64,000 nt of DNA from Maylandia zebra (taxonomy: Eukaryota; Chordata; Actinopteri; Cichliformes; Cichlidae). The DNA lies in contig NC_135179.1 in the NCBI RefSeq assembly GCF_041146795.1, positions 14,952,047-15,016,046 on the forward strand, in the 5' to 3' direction. The position numbers were made by a program, and so were the translations under genes. Below the pieces are notes generated by a model. That model did not search any database, had not been told where the DNA came from, and saw only the letters and a program-made list of their open reading frames with translations. Below are positions 47,046 to 60,730 of the stretch, in pieces (the first letter of the stretch is position 1; every line of letters starts with the position of its first letter).

Positions 47046-50000
47046 TAATTCACATTTTTTAAGCTGAGAGACTCATCAGAGCCTTCTTTATGTCAGTGAC
47101 TTCTTTAAATGGTCAGTTTCTAAAACATATTCCTTTAAACAAGGTCCTTTAAACTTTGATCAAATGAAAGGTCCCAAATAGAAACAAGAACATTCCTACT
47201 GACATCTTTCTGATAAATAAAATACACCTTAGTTTGTAGAAAAACTCAGACACAGACGTTTTGGAGAGGAAACCTTTTAAATTTTCTTTAAAATTTCTAC
47301 TACAAAACAATGCCATTGTTTTGGTAACTTCACATAAATATATATCACTCCACGTCTTGCTAAAAATGGTCGTGCTACTCCCACTCAGCAGGGTGGGTGG
47401 CAACAACAGAGCGCATTTTGAACCTGAAACAATTTACATTGTTATAGTTGGATCGGTGCCTTCACTGCATTTACGTGTAGAACTGCGTCGGCACACGCAT
47501 GATCACACACTGCCGGAGACATATTCAAACACACACACGTCGCAGCACTATGGAAAGAGACAGACTTTGTTTACCTAAGGGGAAGAGCTGGCTGTAGTCC
47601 CTACTGCGGTTGTCTTTGGATGGCCTCCATGTTGGAGATCTAGCGGTTTTGTGTGGTTCACTTTAATTGAGGCTGAGGTGGTGGCCTGGCTAACAGATCC
47701 TTGCATGTTGTCACATTCAAATCACAACTACGAAAAAATGAGGTGGTAATGTGGTAAATTTTCCATAAACCTCTCACATTTGTGCAAAAACCTGACATTT
47801 ACTATAAACTGACAAAGTACCTACATGCAGTGCAGTAAAAGCCATTTATTATCAAATTAATTTAGCAAGGAGATGATGACAGCGTAAAACTTAATCTAAC
47901 GTGAAAACGTCATAAAATGAAAACTGTGTCTAAGTGTAAACGGCAACAGGAACAATTGATTGCATGGTTGATAGGGTTTGGGTCATGACCTGCTTTTGGG
48001 TTTTATGGCCGTCTATAACTCGCATCACCAGGCACACACATTATGAAATCCCGTGCTGCCCTAGCTCCACATCTAAAGTCAACAAATGCTTGTTCGGAGT
48101 AATGTTTCTGGAGAGTGATGCTAATTGAAAACATCTGTTTGAAGCCTCTGCAGCTGGAGGTAACCCTGCCGCAGCAAACAGGCCAGTTAGGCAGTGACAG
48201 ACGACTACCATGTTAAATCTAGAAAAAGCAGTAAATAGAGATGCAACACAGTCTCTCTGTAAAAAGCAGCAACTCAGAAACTATTTACAGGTTTGCTGTA
48301 ACTGAAATTTCATATGGTGTTTACAAAAAAATCACTCCACAAAGGATGTATCACAATCTGTTGCTGTAAGAAATCCCATTCTCCTGGGCCATAAGGTGTC
48401 CTTTATCTGTTATTAGTGTACTAAAAACATACACTTTCCTTTCCAAAAGCTTCAAAGCTTGCATAGAAAAAAAATAATTAAAAAAAATCATCCTGCCATG
48501 TAACTTATTTGCTTTGATCTTAGCTCTAGTAAATGCCTGCTCTCATGGATAAAAAGGTAAAAAAAAAAAAAAAAAAAAAAAGTAAATGAACACAACTTAC
48601 ATTGATTGCTGTCTCTACACTTATCCTGCAGCAGAATTCTTCACGTTTTATTTCAAACTCCCACGATTCCAGCCGTTGTTGGATAGCTGTTTACATTATC
48701 ACTTTGAAGAAGGTCATCTGGTTTCCCAGAAGAGAGGAAACTGCTGCTTTGCCTCTGATCTCCTGAACTCCCTCGGCTCCTCTTGTCACAGCGGCTGTCT
48801 ATTCTCAAAAGGAATGGAAGAAAACTTGACCAAGCATTTTGAATGGACTGGACTGCACTGAAAAAAAAAATGGGAGGGACAAGCTTCCACCCCGGCATAC
48901 ATATATAGATATATATCTATATCTGTATATTACACCAACTAGTTTCTCTAAAGTACGTATGATTTTCTTCATTATTTTTAAAGGCTTTTTTATCATGCAG
49001 GAATTACATGTTGCATTTGTATCTAACCATAAATGGAGAAAAACTGCAGCAATCTCCTGCCAGGCATATTTTTCCTCTGCATATTGAGTGTGCCTCATGT
49101 TCTAAATTTTGCTTTCGAGGAGGGCATTGCACACAGTGAATTCTTGCCTGCATGCTTTCACCTCCTCCCACATACTCTCTCACAGTGAGTGAGTAGGATG
49201 TGTTGCTCTCCCTCTGTACTGCACCACCACCTGAATACATCAGGCATTTGAAGAGTGCATTCTATCGCTGTGAAGAAGGTAGAAATGCAAGGTAATTACA
49301 AGCTTTAGACTGCGAATAACCGTTTTGACTGAGCAACAAATGCACCGTGATGGCAGACGATCAAACAGCGTATGTGGTAGACAGCGAACCATGCATGCCT
49401 GTGATCTGTGGGTCTGGGTACAGTTTATCTTATCAAAATGATAAGAACACTAGGAACACATCACGAAACACAAGGAGCGTGAAATATGTTAACTTCATGT
49501 GCAAAAATCCATTTTCTAGAATGTCAACAAGCCTCTGCTGTGATAGCAATAACATGGCATTTATAACTTTTACACTCCCACCAAACATTGATATGATCTG
49601 CCCCAATGAAATTCCAGATGTTTTGGAAGAGAAACCAAGAGGAAACTGTCCGCTTTTTATTTTATTTGGCTTGGCATCAGCTGATGAGTTAAATTTAGAC
49701 GTTTCTCTTTCCCACCCACTACGCTGCTGTTGTTGTCTTTGCGCAGGCTGATAAAACATTAATTTCCTGAGCTTTCTGCAATCGCAGAGCCACACCCACA
49801 GGACGGCCCCAGTCAAAGGTCGCAGTCGGATGAAGTAAGCAAGTTATTAAAATAAACATCTATATTGTGCGGCTCAGAAAGTTCCTTCAGAGGAGTCATT
49901 GATTTTCTATCCTACCTGCACAGACACACTCATGGAGACACTGAAACAGAGAGACTAAGGAAAAGGGAGAAAGGAGGCCCTAGAAAGTTTCTAAAATGAT

Positions 50001-51100
50001 TCCATGTGTGATAAAACTTGTCAAGCAATATCGCTACACTACACTGCCATCTAGTGAAGACTTGGCAAACATAATGACAGTAATATACGTCTCCTCTCCT
50101 CCCCTGTTTTCTAGTGACACACGGTGTATTTCTCTCTCTCTCTCGTGCTCTTTTTTTGGTGCATGTTAAACCAGCTATCTGGAAAATCAAGAAAACAAGA
50201 AACTGAAAGCGGTGGAAGAAAATAAAACATCACTCTGTAGCTGGTAGCTCTGGGCTCTGAGATTTGTGCTTCAGATTTGGGTGAAACACCTTGATGTTTG
50301 TAGAACAGTGTTTGTGTTGTGAGGTTGCTCGAGAAATTGCGACCAATTTAAAAAGGATATATATGTATATATATTTGTATGTGTGTGTGTGTATATAAAA
50401 AAAGGTGATTACGGTGGTTGATTTAGCTGATAAAAAAGGAAGCTGGAAGCTTTTTCTGCAGCAACCTTTCACTCAATATCACATTCATGAGTATTTCAGC
50501 GTAAACATGACTTCAGTATTTGAAGGATCGTCTTCAGGTCAGAAAAAGTGGTGACATGATCACAAAAATGAACTAGAACAGAAAATTATGGAGATATACT
50601 TGCACATGTCAGGTACGCTGACTGAATGGCAAAAACAAAACCAGATAGTTTTCATCTCCCACAGACACTGACGTGCCTGAAAGAAATGTTAAAAGTGCCT
50701 TAAGTTTAAATCAGTTTCTAGTTAACAGACTGGTATAAAGCTGAATCCCAAAGCTTTAAATGGAAAGGAGATTTTTCTGAATAATGCTGCACTGAGGTAT
50801 TATTACTGGCAAAATGCACAGTGCTGCATTACTAAAACAAAAGAAAGGAAGGAGGAGTTAACAGACGAGTGCAAGACAGTATTTTTTAGGAAATTCTTTA
50901 CAGAGGAAAACATTTGTACTTGTAACTCTGACTTTTCAGAAACACTGGCATCAGAAACCTTGGCATCACCTCAAAATATGTACCCAATCACACACACACT
51001 TTGAAAAGCCTTGATCTAGCAGTGAGTGGATGATCATCTGATGGCAGTGGCAGGAAAAGTCTGGGACAAATGAGCTGTTTGGTGTCAAGAGAAAAATAAA
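47046..51100. other. No gene recognised; low-complexity tracts
   Basis: It includes a 23-base poly(A) at 48559-48581, a TATATAGATATATATC palindromic stretch at 48901-48928 and a TA/TG-rich tract at 50358-50400. A 134-codon open frame at 49347-49751 starts in good Kozak context (GTGATGG) but has no recognisable domain and is within chance length for 64 kb. Confidence 0.4.
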
Positions 51101-51600
51101 ACATCAAAGATGAGAGTTCTGGTTGTTTCCTGAGCTTTCAGTTTGGCACCAACATGAGCGTGCACCACCAGTTTTTGACTCAGCTGCTGTTACTTATCAC
51201 AGAGCCCAACAGTTTGGAAATAAATCAAAGCTTCTCTCTTGGGGCTACGGAGTTATGGGTCTTTGTATTCAAGAATCTTTGCAGCGTGCCATTCTACGCT
51301 CTAGTCGAGTCGAGCGCTCGCCACAAAGTTTGCTTTGGTAATTTACATCAACAGCTCCTTCGAAGGAAATGCAGACGGGATAAAAATGTTAAGCACACTC
51401 CCCCGTATCGATTGGGTGGACCGATCTTGGCTCTCTGCACCTCCTAACCAGAGCTCAGTGCCTGCCTGGCTCACCGCGGAGGCAAAGAAGAATAGCTCTG
51501 ATCTTAAAGGCAAAGCCCCAGCTGGGGCTTCACTTTATGTTGGAAGAAGGACAGGGTGCTGTCAGACCAGATTCCCAAGTACTTGAAGAAGCTGTCTCAG
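51100..51600 (+). other. Unexplained block open in three forward frames
   Basis: The three plus-strand frames have overlapping open stretches of 72, 97 and 83 codons here, and GC content is higher than in the flanks. None of the translations is recognised and splice signals do not organise them. It could be an old gene fragment or a composition effect. Confidence 0.25.
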
Positions 51601-52192
51601 GCACAAAGCAATTAACTGTTGCTGTGGTTGTGATGGAGCCAACTGGGGATGCGCTGCTTCCTTAATTATAGATGGATTTTATTCTTTATTGATATAATCA
51701 TAACTGGTGGCACAATGCTCAGCCTCTTTTTCTTTTTTGCTGCTTCTTTCATGATTATCCTGAAATATTTGGGAAAACAAAAATCTCTTTCAGTCACTTG
51801 TGTAATGGGATTCATTACGTTTGTATTCAGGTAATTTGCTTGACAATGGGTAGGCTTATTACATCAATATGTATATAATAGTGGGGGATCCACTAAAGTG
51901 ACCCAAAGTAGGCTATAAGCTGTTCAGTATATAGAGTTGTTTCCTTCCACAGCACCATAATAAAGACAGTGCTGTTTCCATTCGTTAAACAATTATGTCT
52001 CAGTCATGCCAAACAATAGCAAAGGACACAAACAGACTCACTCAAAGGGAAATGAGGCGCTTTACCTCAGTCTAGCCTTCCAGGTTTAGCCTGTCGTTGA
52101 ACTTTGTAAAAATGGCTCTTCATTTTATCACCCACTTCACATCAGGAGCTGCCCTCAAACTCCCCTCATTTAATAGAAGGCCTTACCTTCAC

Positions 52193-52193
<1 letters not shown>

Positions 52194-52262
<69 letters not shown>
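52194..52262. repeat. (CA)n microsatellite
   Basis: About 34 uninterrupted units. Confidence 0.93.
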
Positions 52263-52265
<3 letters not shown>

Positions 52266-54974
52266 TCTCATGCATATATTACTCCCCACGCTGTGACACA
52301 GATTGCCCGTGCTAGCTAGTTTGAGGAGCCACAATATCTCCTTAGGTGACTCCAAACCTTAATTACCCCAGGAACAGAGGCATAGATGGATATCTAAGAC
52401 AACGTCTTACTGAGTACCGCGCTGCCTCAGAATCCCTGTAAGGCAATTACTACTTCTGCAAAGAATAAGGAGACAGAAGTAAAGAAAGGAAAGCAAACTT
52501 CATTAAAATGAAAAGCATTAAAGGCATATCCCCTCCTGTGATCATCATTTTCTTGTCCTGCGGTTCTCTAAACCTGGCTGAAGCCCAGGTTTGCAGAAAC
52601 ATCAGATTTAGCACAATAAAACTTAAGACTGAAGCTAAGCCAAAACCTGCCTGCTAAAGACATCGGTACTATCACATTGTTTATAAATTGGTTCTTTGAC
52701 CCTGACACCCTCTGAATTTGGAATCAATCCTCTATCTACCTTAAACGCATAGTTATGGATTAAAAATAATAACTGTCTAATGATGGAAATCCCAGACCTG
52801 GAGCACTCCCAAGATGTAATCAATTGTTCTTTGGCTCAATGCTCACCTCCCCAACTAATATCACATATATCCATTCATATCTTTTAAGATATCAGACAGA
52901 ACATGATAATGGTAATAAGAAGAGGCAAAGACATAACCTTGTTAGCGCAGGTGATGGGAGAGTTGATTTGAGAGCACTTGCTGAAAAACATTGCCTATTT
53001 TCTAGGTCAGTTTCTACCATTTGCTTTTAAAACATAATTATTTCTGGTTATTTCTTGTAGAATAACAGGGGAACATGTCATTAAAAGTTACTTTCACTGA
53101 CTTTTAATGACTGCGATGATGATGTGGATGATGAGTCCACTGAGAGCTGTAATGAGTGAGAGCTTATATGTTATATAAGTTTGCCGTAAGAGTGGTACAA
53201 GAACTTTCTAATGTAAAACAATGTCAAAAAGAAATTTAATGTTAGGACGCGAAAAGCCGGTTTCCCCCTCACAGACAGCATCATTTGTTACCTTTTCGCT
53301 ATCCCCAGAGAGCTCGATTATTTGTTTGATCTTCATGGGCTTTTTCAAAGGAACAAAAGTATTTGTGATCTTAAATTCCATGCTGTGTTATTCATATAAC
53401 AAACCCGGTCATCTGGATTTAGATCTAAGAGATCAAAAAAATCCTTTTTGATGAGTTTCGACTGACAGGGAGAAAAAAAAAGAATATTTTAGACTTCTTT
53501 GGAGCACAAAGTTCTCCTAAGATTCAAATAAACACATCCGTTCTTCTTAGATTAGATTAAAGTTCTTGCAGAAGCAATGACACGAGCGCATTTCTCTCTG
53601 CAATTGCTTATTTTCTCTCCAAAGTCCTTGAAGATGGAGTTCAGACCATCCAGCTAATCACAGTGCGTGTGATTTGCGCCTAAACTTGATCCCAGCGTGG
53701 CCCTCGATCTAATTGTTATTGAATACTTCAAGCTTTTAACAGTGCTAGAGGAAATAATATTACTGGAAGAGTTTGGATTTCGTGAGGGAGCATAGGCACA
53801 TAAAGCTTATCTAAATTTTAGCTTCGCCACCCCTTGTTCTGGCATTTAGTGAGAGTTTTCTATGAGGTTCTTTGAGGTAAATGCAACCAACACGTTAGGT
53901 CACAACGCAGTTACACCAAGTTTCTCATTTGAATTTCACGTGCGCTTGTGCAAACATTTAATTAGCACTAACAGTTAGAATTTACTCAGCAGGATGCATG
54001 AATATCTGCCAAATTTCAGGGCCGATCCATTCAACATTTGACATTTAATTAAAAACTAAAACGTGAATCAAATTGTGCCTTTAGAGGAAAAGTTACCAGA
54101 CTAAATTAAATTAAGAAAATAGTGCGTGCCAATCCATCATGTTCACTGAATAAAGATATTTCAGTAGGAAAGTGAAATTTTTGATCCGCTGACTGACTGT
54201 CTAGTGTGCTGTTATTGCTTATGAAACTTTAATGATGAAAGGAGGAAGAGAGAGTCGTATACTTTTTCGAGCAGAGAATAGGCCCATCATTGCAGAATGC
54301 AGCAAAAACCAGAGTCTCGGGCTTAACTGACAGTTCAGATTTGCAGATACAATTCATCTCTGGCTGCGCAGTATTCACACTCGAGTGGAAAATATAGAAC
54401 ATGCTTAATTTGATTTTTTTCCCCCCCAACTTTTGAAAGGTTTGTTAAACCTAGTGCGAAACCATTCAATATCAATATTCGGGAGATTTTCATTATTCAC
54501 AAAGCAGCTGCTGAGGTGAAAGAACTGCCTTTTCAAACAATATAAAGAAGTGGACATGAGGTTATTTTTACTGTGGCAAAATATATCGTGAGGTACTTTT
54601 TTCCCCCCAAACACAGAGAATCTATTTAAATCAACTGTGAATAGATGTTTGAGGTGCATTATCACACAAAGCTCAATCATCTTTTAACAACACCTATCTG
54701 CCTTGCGGCACATTACCAGTCTTTTTGTGCATGTCGGTGTTTCAGATATTGTATTTGAAGAAAATACACTTTTAAAATTGTTTTCCATCATTTCAACTTG
54801 TAATGAAATTCTGTCCCGGCTGTATGCACTGCTGTGTGTCGTGAATATTTGTCAGCTATACTGTTATACTTAAGAGAATGTCTACAAATCTGCTGCTTAT
54901 TCTACTATTAAATTAGGGATGCTCGGTGTACAAGCGCATTCAACAAAAACTACAAGCTGTAAGTCGGATAGCTT
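52263..54974. other. No gene recognised
   Basis: About 2.7 kb of AT-rich sequence; no exon, RNA gene or repeat family was recognised. Confidence 0.4.
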
Positions 54975-55400
54975 TGCCACAGGTCTTTCAAAAACAAGTC
55001 GATCACACAGCTGCAGCTTGTTCAAAACGCTGCTGCTGGAGTCTTAAAAGACAAGTGCAATACTTACTCTAACTCCACTTCTCGCTCCTTTGTACTGACT
55101 TCCTGTGAATTGATTTTTCAAACAGTGCTACTGGTTTTGTAAAGCACTAAATGGTTTAGGGCCAAAATAAGTTTCGGGTCTGCTGATATTTTATGCACCA
55201 TCCAGGCCTGCTGACAGTTCCCAAAGTGAAAAGAAAACATGAAGCTGAGTTTAGTTTCTGTGAATCACAGACTGGGATAAACTTCCAGAAAGCCTGAGCC
55301 TCACTCCAACTCTCCATTTTTAAATTACTTTTCTTTTGCCGCTGCTTTCAGCCCTGTTTTCCTCTTTTTAAAAACAAAATGTCACTTGGGTTGTAGCAAA
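54975..55400 (+). mobile_element. L2-like LINE reverse-transcriptase C-terminal remnant
   Basis: Frame-shifted translation gives LQLVQNAAAGVLK at about 55013-55053, then pieces equivalent to 'SLHWLPV..RI.FK' (about 55093-55120) and 'LLV.KALNGLGPK' (about 55125-55170). The 'WN.LP.SLR...T...FKS' block follows at about 55280-55330. That order is the standard C-terminus of vertebrate L2/CR1-group LINE ORF2. Stops and shifts show it is long dead. Confidence 0.65.
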
Positions 55401-58400
55401 AGGTGCCACACAAATTAACTTTTCTTACATTTGCTAATTTCCATACCTTCAAACCACTTAACACTTGCTTGGATTCTTTTCCTCATTTGTGATATGAGAA
55501 ATACTACAGGCGGTTAAAGTTCAGGTTTAAAGAAGGGAAAGTTTCAGACCTTGAGCAGGTTTTCGGATTGATATTGGGCTGGTCAACGGGGTAAATACTT
55601 TTTAATCGACATTTGAAACCCTGCTTGTACCAGCTGGACTTTCATTGACATTGTGTGCATCACTGTGTGCAGTGTGTCTCTTGTTTTTTTATTGACTATC
55701 CTTAGAAAGGTGCTGCAGAAATGAATTAAACTTTATATTTACCTCGCCTCTCTGCTTGCCTTCCACCTTGCCATTCTGTGCTTGGAGCTCTCCAGAAAAA
55801 GGAAAAGTGAAAAAGAAAAAAGACCCTACAAGAACCAGACGATATATTTGTTAACCTATAATTCACCATAATTAATGTAACAGGTTAAATTAAAGTCCTT
55901 TAGGTTCATGAAATATAACCAAGGGTTGGGAGCCATATCAGGTGCTGCTGCTCAGCATTGCCGTTATCAAAGAAGAACACTGTTAAATGAAAGAATTAAG
56001 GTCATGATTTCAGTATCTTGGCTCTGATTCATGTTAGCCTGCTGATCAGGGATTTGAAAGGTGGCTCTTTGAAGACCAGCTTCAATCATTTTAATGAGTT
56101 CATCATATCATTGCAGACTGAGATGTCCCTGATGTCATGGTGGGGTCTCCACTAAATATATTCCGTTGTTGTAACCATCGATTTTTCTCCTCTGATACAT
56201 TCATTTTTAACGAGGCACGTCTCCTCCCTGCTCCTCAGAGGCAATCAAAACTTGACAGATATTCTGCAGGATCCCCAGTGGTACTCAAACACCACACAGC
56301 TCTACTGGGTGAAAAGGTGGGGGGGAAAAGGTCAGTGGAGGTATGTACGATAATGCCCTCAACAATGAACTTATGTGGAGTAAATCGTATGTTACATGGA
56401 CTCAGCATAGTCTAAAAGTCTGTAAAAGCAGGGTTCCTAGAATTAAATTTATACCTATAGCCACTTTGTTTGGTTAAACATGTTTTTAAGAACGGTTCAC
56501 GCTGCATTTGAGTCATGTTTACACACAACAGATTTTCCAACACAGTTAAAGCTTCCTCTCAGGGTGGTGGCTGTGCGGCACAAACACAGCACATGGCTTG
56601 CATGTGGGTTTACGCAACAAAAGTACTTCAGTTGAGGTTAGCGAAAATGATGGTTTTCAATCAATCGTGTTTAACAGTCATGTGTCCATAACAAGACTAA
56701 GGCCTGGTGCAGTAGTAGCTTCTGTGAGATGATGTTTAACTGGTGCCTGTTTAAAAGAAGGAGTGAAAAAAACCCAGCTGATGCAGTGCAGATGTGATAT
56801 TGGTTAAATAGATCCTCTCATACACACTCTCTCCTGGTCCGATTGATCGCATCAGACTCCGTTGTTCACATAAAAAGTGACAGAAGTAATTGTGTCTCCG
56901 GATGAGAATAGCGATCAAAACCTGGCTCTTTTTCCACCTCTGCACAGCTGACTAATCACTGCGTGAAGCGGGTCTGAATGTTGGGTCGCCACAAGTCTCA
57001 AAAAGAGAGGGAGGGAAAGGGGAGGTACTATCTGACAAGCAGTTTCAGCAGGGTGTACCTATTGTCCCTTCATTTGAATAATGCGTTAGAGCTAATGGAT
57101 CTGTGAGGCTGTTGTTAGGCACAGTAGTGCTGATGTTTATCATTTAGTGTTTTACCATGTCAGCTTTGATTGTGATAGCAGGATTTAATCTTAATCATAG
57201 TTAACAAAAACTGGTCCTTAAGCAGCACTCAGTTAGCCTCATGCTAGTCATGCAATTATTATAATGTCTGAAGGCCGCTATGACCGAAATATCTATGAGC
57301 ATAATTCATGTCCTATAAATCACCACATGCCTCGAATCTAACAAGTGAATCAAGTCTTCCTAAACCACTGCTCTGGCTCTAATATGCAAAAGCACAAGAA
57401 CCATATAAATCTTCACTTTTTATTCATTTCTTTACATGAGGGTAATATGCCTGCAGATGCTTTGATCATCAAAAGGCTACATACTTTGAAAGTGACAGTG
57501 GGTTTGTTTGTGCCTCTCACCGCCCCCCACCCCCCTCACAAAAGATCTTCTTGAAATCACTGTAGAACAACCCAGAGAGTATTTCTTTTTGTTGCTTAAG
57601 CACACCCATGTGAATGTCATATTTTATTCATAAAGTCTGAAAAGTGTGCCACAGAGAAGGCTCAGCTTGCTACGTCAGGCTTCAAAAAAACTGGATGGCG
57701 CTCATAAAAGTTTCAGCTCCTTTCAGCGTGGAGAGTTCAGACATGTTGTCTTCAATTATTTCATTTCACATTAAAAGTTTTAAAACATTCGCTCCGTGTC
57801 CAAAAATGGGGATATTTCTTGGTGCATTCTGAGGGTATGTCCCCTTCCAGACCTTCTAACCCCATTCATAAAACATATGAGAAAGACTGGCAGTTCTCCA
57901 GCAACTATATCAGTCTGGCTTTTCTTTTGGTTTTCATTCTTGCTTTATTAGATACAAGCTAAGTTATGAAATGCTAACTTTTCCTCCCCTCCAACAAAGT
58001 ACATTTCCTGCAAAAGGGGAAAAAAATAGTAGTGTTTTCACTGCAGGGGCAAATGGCTTCTTCAAAGTCACACTCTGCAGTACTTTCTTTTATAAAAACC
58101 CGCTGCTAACAGATCTCTGAGGACATGCAACTGGATTAAAGATCAGATTAGAGCTCCTGGAATTAGGGAGTAAATTGAAACAGATGCATGCTTATGAATT
58201 TGTTATGAGGAGATGCACTTTTTTTTAAAATCACATGTGCTTTTTGTCCCCCCACTGTCCGCAAATGCTGTATGAAGCTGAAGAGAATTATGAAAACATA
58301 ATGCTGGAATTCATCGTTAGGAAGAGTTTGCCCCAAAATTTGGAGCTTTGATGCCAGCAATATTTCCAATGCTGTCACATCAAAAATGTTCTGAGCAGCC

Positions 58401-59969
58401 ACTGAACTCTGATAGTCTCCCATGTGAGACGCTTGTACCTCATTTGTGACATGTTTCTTATTTCAGTCTTTTCACAACAAATAATGATGAAGTCATGGAG
58501 TTAAATAAAGCATCGGTGTTATCACCCTAACAGCCAAAACTGAGACTTCCAAAAATACTCCATTGACGTCACCCTAAAACTGCTCAAACAAATTAATGTG
58601 AACCTACACGAGGTTCGCGAATGCACTTCTGATGGCCCTGATTACTGTCTCTTCCCTCACACCTACGATAAAACTCGACTGAGGAGTTTGCAAGCCTTTG
58701 TGTGTGCTTTTCACAGAAGCAAATCTCAGAGGAGCAGCGGTACGCTGCGCTATGACAGCCGAGCATGGGACGTCAAGAGTCTCACACTTTCCGTTTCTTT
58801 ATCTTTCTCTTTTCTTTTTCTTTGAGTACTGAGAATAAGCTGAGACTTCCCAATTAGCACGTTTCTGAAGAGGTGTTGTGACAGCCAGGGAATACAATTT
58901 ACAGTTGTTACAGCTTAACTGAAGTCACTGTGAGTGTCTAACAAAGATAATATTAAGCTTGATAATAATTCAGAAGACTATATAAAGCAAAGTATCATGA
59001 TGATTGATTGGACACGCTCGGATCAAAGGTGGTCTAATCCATACAGCACATCTGTCCAAGCTGCTTAAGCATCCCTCCTGAAATTGCTGTCTGCTGCCAG
59101 ATAATGTAGACCAGTCGCGAGTCACACCTGCCTATTGTAAGCTTGTGGGAGACCTGAACAGCTTAGCGAAAAGCAGGAAGGAAGTTTGCAATGTGAAAAC
59201 TCAGAAAAGAAATGTGAGATATGCGCTGATGTTTCCTGGAAGGCTCTATTTTTTATCTGGCAGGATACAATGAGCAACGTGTGGGTGAAAAATGGAATAA
59301 ATTTGTTTTTACAAAGCTTGCAAACTTGCATTATGGAGTCTCTTCACTATGCTCCTCATAGTTATCTCTCAAGCAAAACAGAAGCTCTAGCCACCTCATT
59401 TTTCCTCACCTCATAACTAATTTTTTTCACACTGAGAGAGCGTCTGTGAAAAGTAGCTGTATGTCTTCATTTCCATCGAGATTCTTGGGAAATAAATGAT
59501 GCTACTGCTGTAGACTATATAGGAAAGATGGATGTAGCCATTGTGATGTTATGCATTGGCTTATATATGCCTTTCTGAAGCCTTTAGCTATTACCACCCT
59601 GTTTTTGTTTCTTCTTTTACAGATTTTTCTTGTTCTGCCCTAAAAACACAAAAGAGCAAGTTGTGAATCACAGTCACACTACATGAAACTATACCCTAAT
59701 AAAAAGAACAGTTTGCTTTATTAAACAATCCTGAAACCTTCAATTTCAAATATAAAACCAACAGGAAAGTGTTTACTAAGGTTAGACTAAGTGAGCAGCA
59801 AGCTTGTTTGGGCATAGGTGTCAGTTCAGTCAGTTTTTAAGCAACCAGAGCAGCTGCCCCCTGCTGGCTATTAGCAGAATTATTGAGAAACTTCACTCTT
59901 TCAGACTCAGAGGCAATGTCCTTTGTTTACATACCTTCTATGACTGGAACACCTTAAAAGGCAAGTAAA
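55401..59969. other. No gene recognised
   Basis: About 4.6 kb with only short, unrelated reading frames on both strands. No repeat family was recognised by eye. Conserved noncoding elements cannot be judged without alignment. Confidence 0.4.
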
Positions 59970-60730
59970 TATAAATCAGTTTGCAAACCACTGGCAACAT
60001 GTGGTTGTAGGTAAATATGTGTATTCCCCCATCACTTCATGAGTGATTGATGGCTGCTACGAAGAGGGTGCTGCACAAAAAAACCTCTTTTAGACTGCTC
60101 TGCTCTCTAGCAGATTGCTGCATTTGCCTGTAGTTTACGTGGTAGATGCCAAGTTATCTGCAATCACTCGCAAGCTGCAATCACTGGCTGAGCAAGTATT
60201 GACTGGAAACCTGACAAACCAGAAACAGAGATATTTCTCCATTATGGACACGGACAGCTGGAGACGCATGGCCGAGCAGTCATCCTATTACACTTATTTG
60301 AAGTCTGCTTGAAGTCAGGGGCGCATTCACATGTGGTACATTGTAATGTACATTGTCTCTGTGAATAAGTGTATGTGGTCAAAAAAAGCAGGCAAATGCA
60401 AATGTGCAACTTTTATTTTGAAGGCCAACGGTATCAGTTTCTTGTTTGAGTTCCACTTTTTACGTTTCAGTGGGTGTTTGCAGGCAAGTTGACATCTTAC
60501 ATGCAAACAACGGATGACTCCTGCAACCTGCTTGTGACCAAAGCAGTCAGGAGGTTTTCAGTGCAGTACCAACTTTGTGACCCATTTCACCTCTGGTAAC
60601 TACTCGCCAACTGTTCAGAAAATCTCGCGTTGCACTAAACATCTGTAGTTGACAACAGGGTTACTAGCTGGTCTCAGAGTGTGTGAATCTGTCTGTACAG
60701 TAAAGCCAACGGTTTGGCTAATCCTATCAG
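59970..60730. repeat. Unclassified dispersed repeat
   Basis: CACTGGCAACATGTGG, then GTAAATATGTGTATTCCCCC, matches the block at 37290-37370 in add3 intron 3. The outer limits are guesses. Confidence 0.35.

Noticed and set aside
49347..49751. 134-codon plus-strand open frame starting MMADDQTAYVVD
   Set aside because: Good Kozak context but no domain, no splice framework, and low-complexity cysteine-rich end; length is within chance for 64 kb of six-frame sequence.
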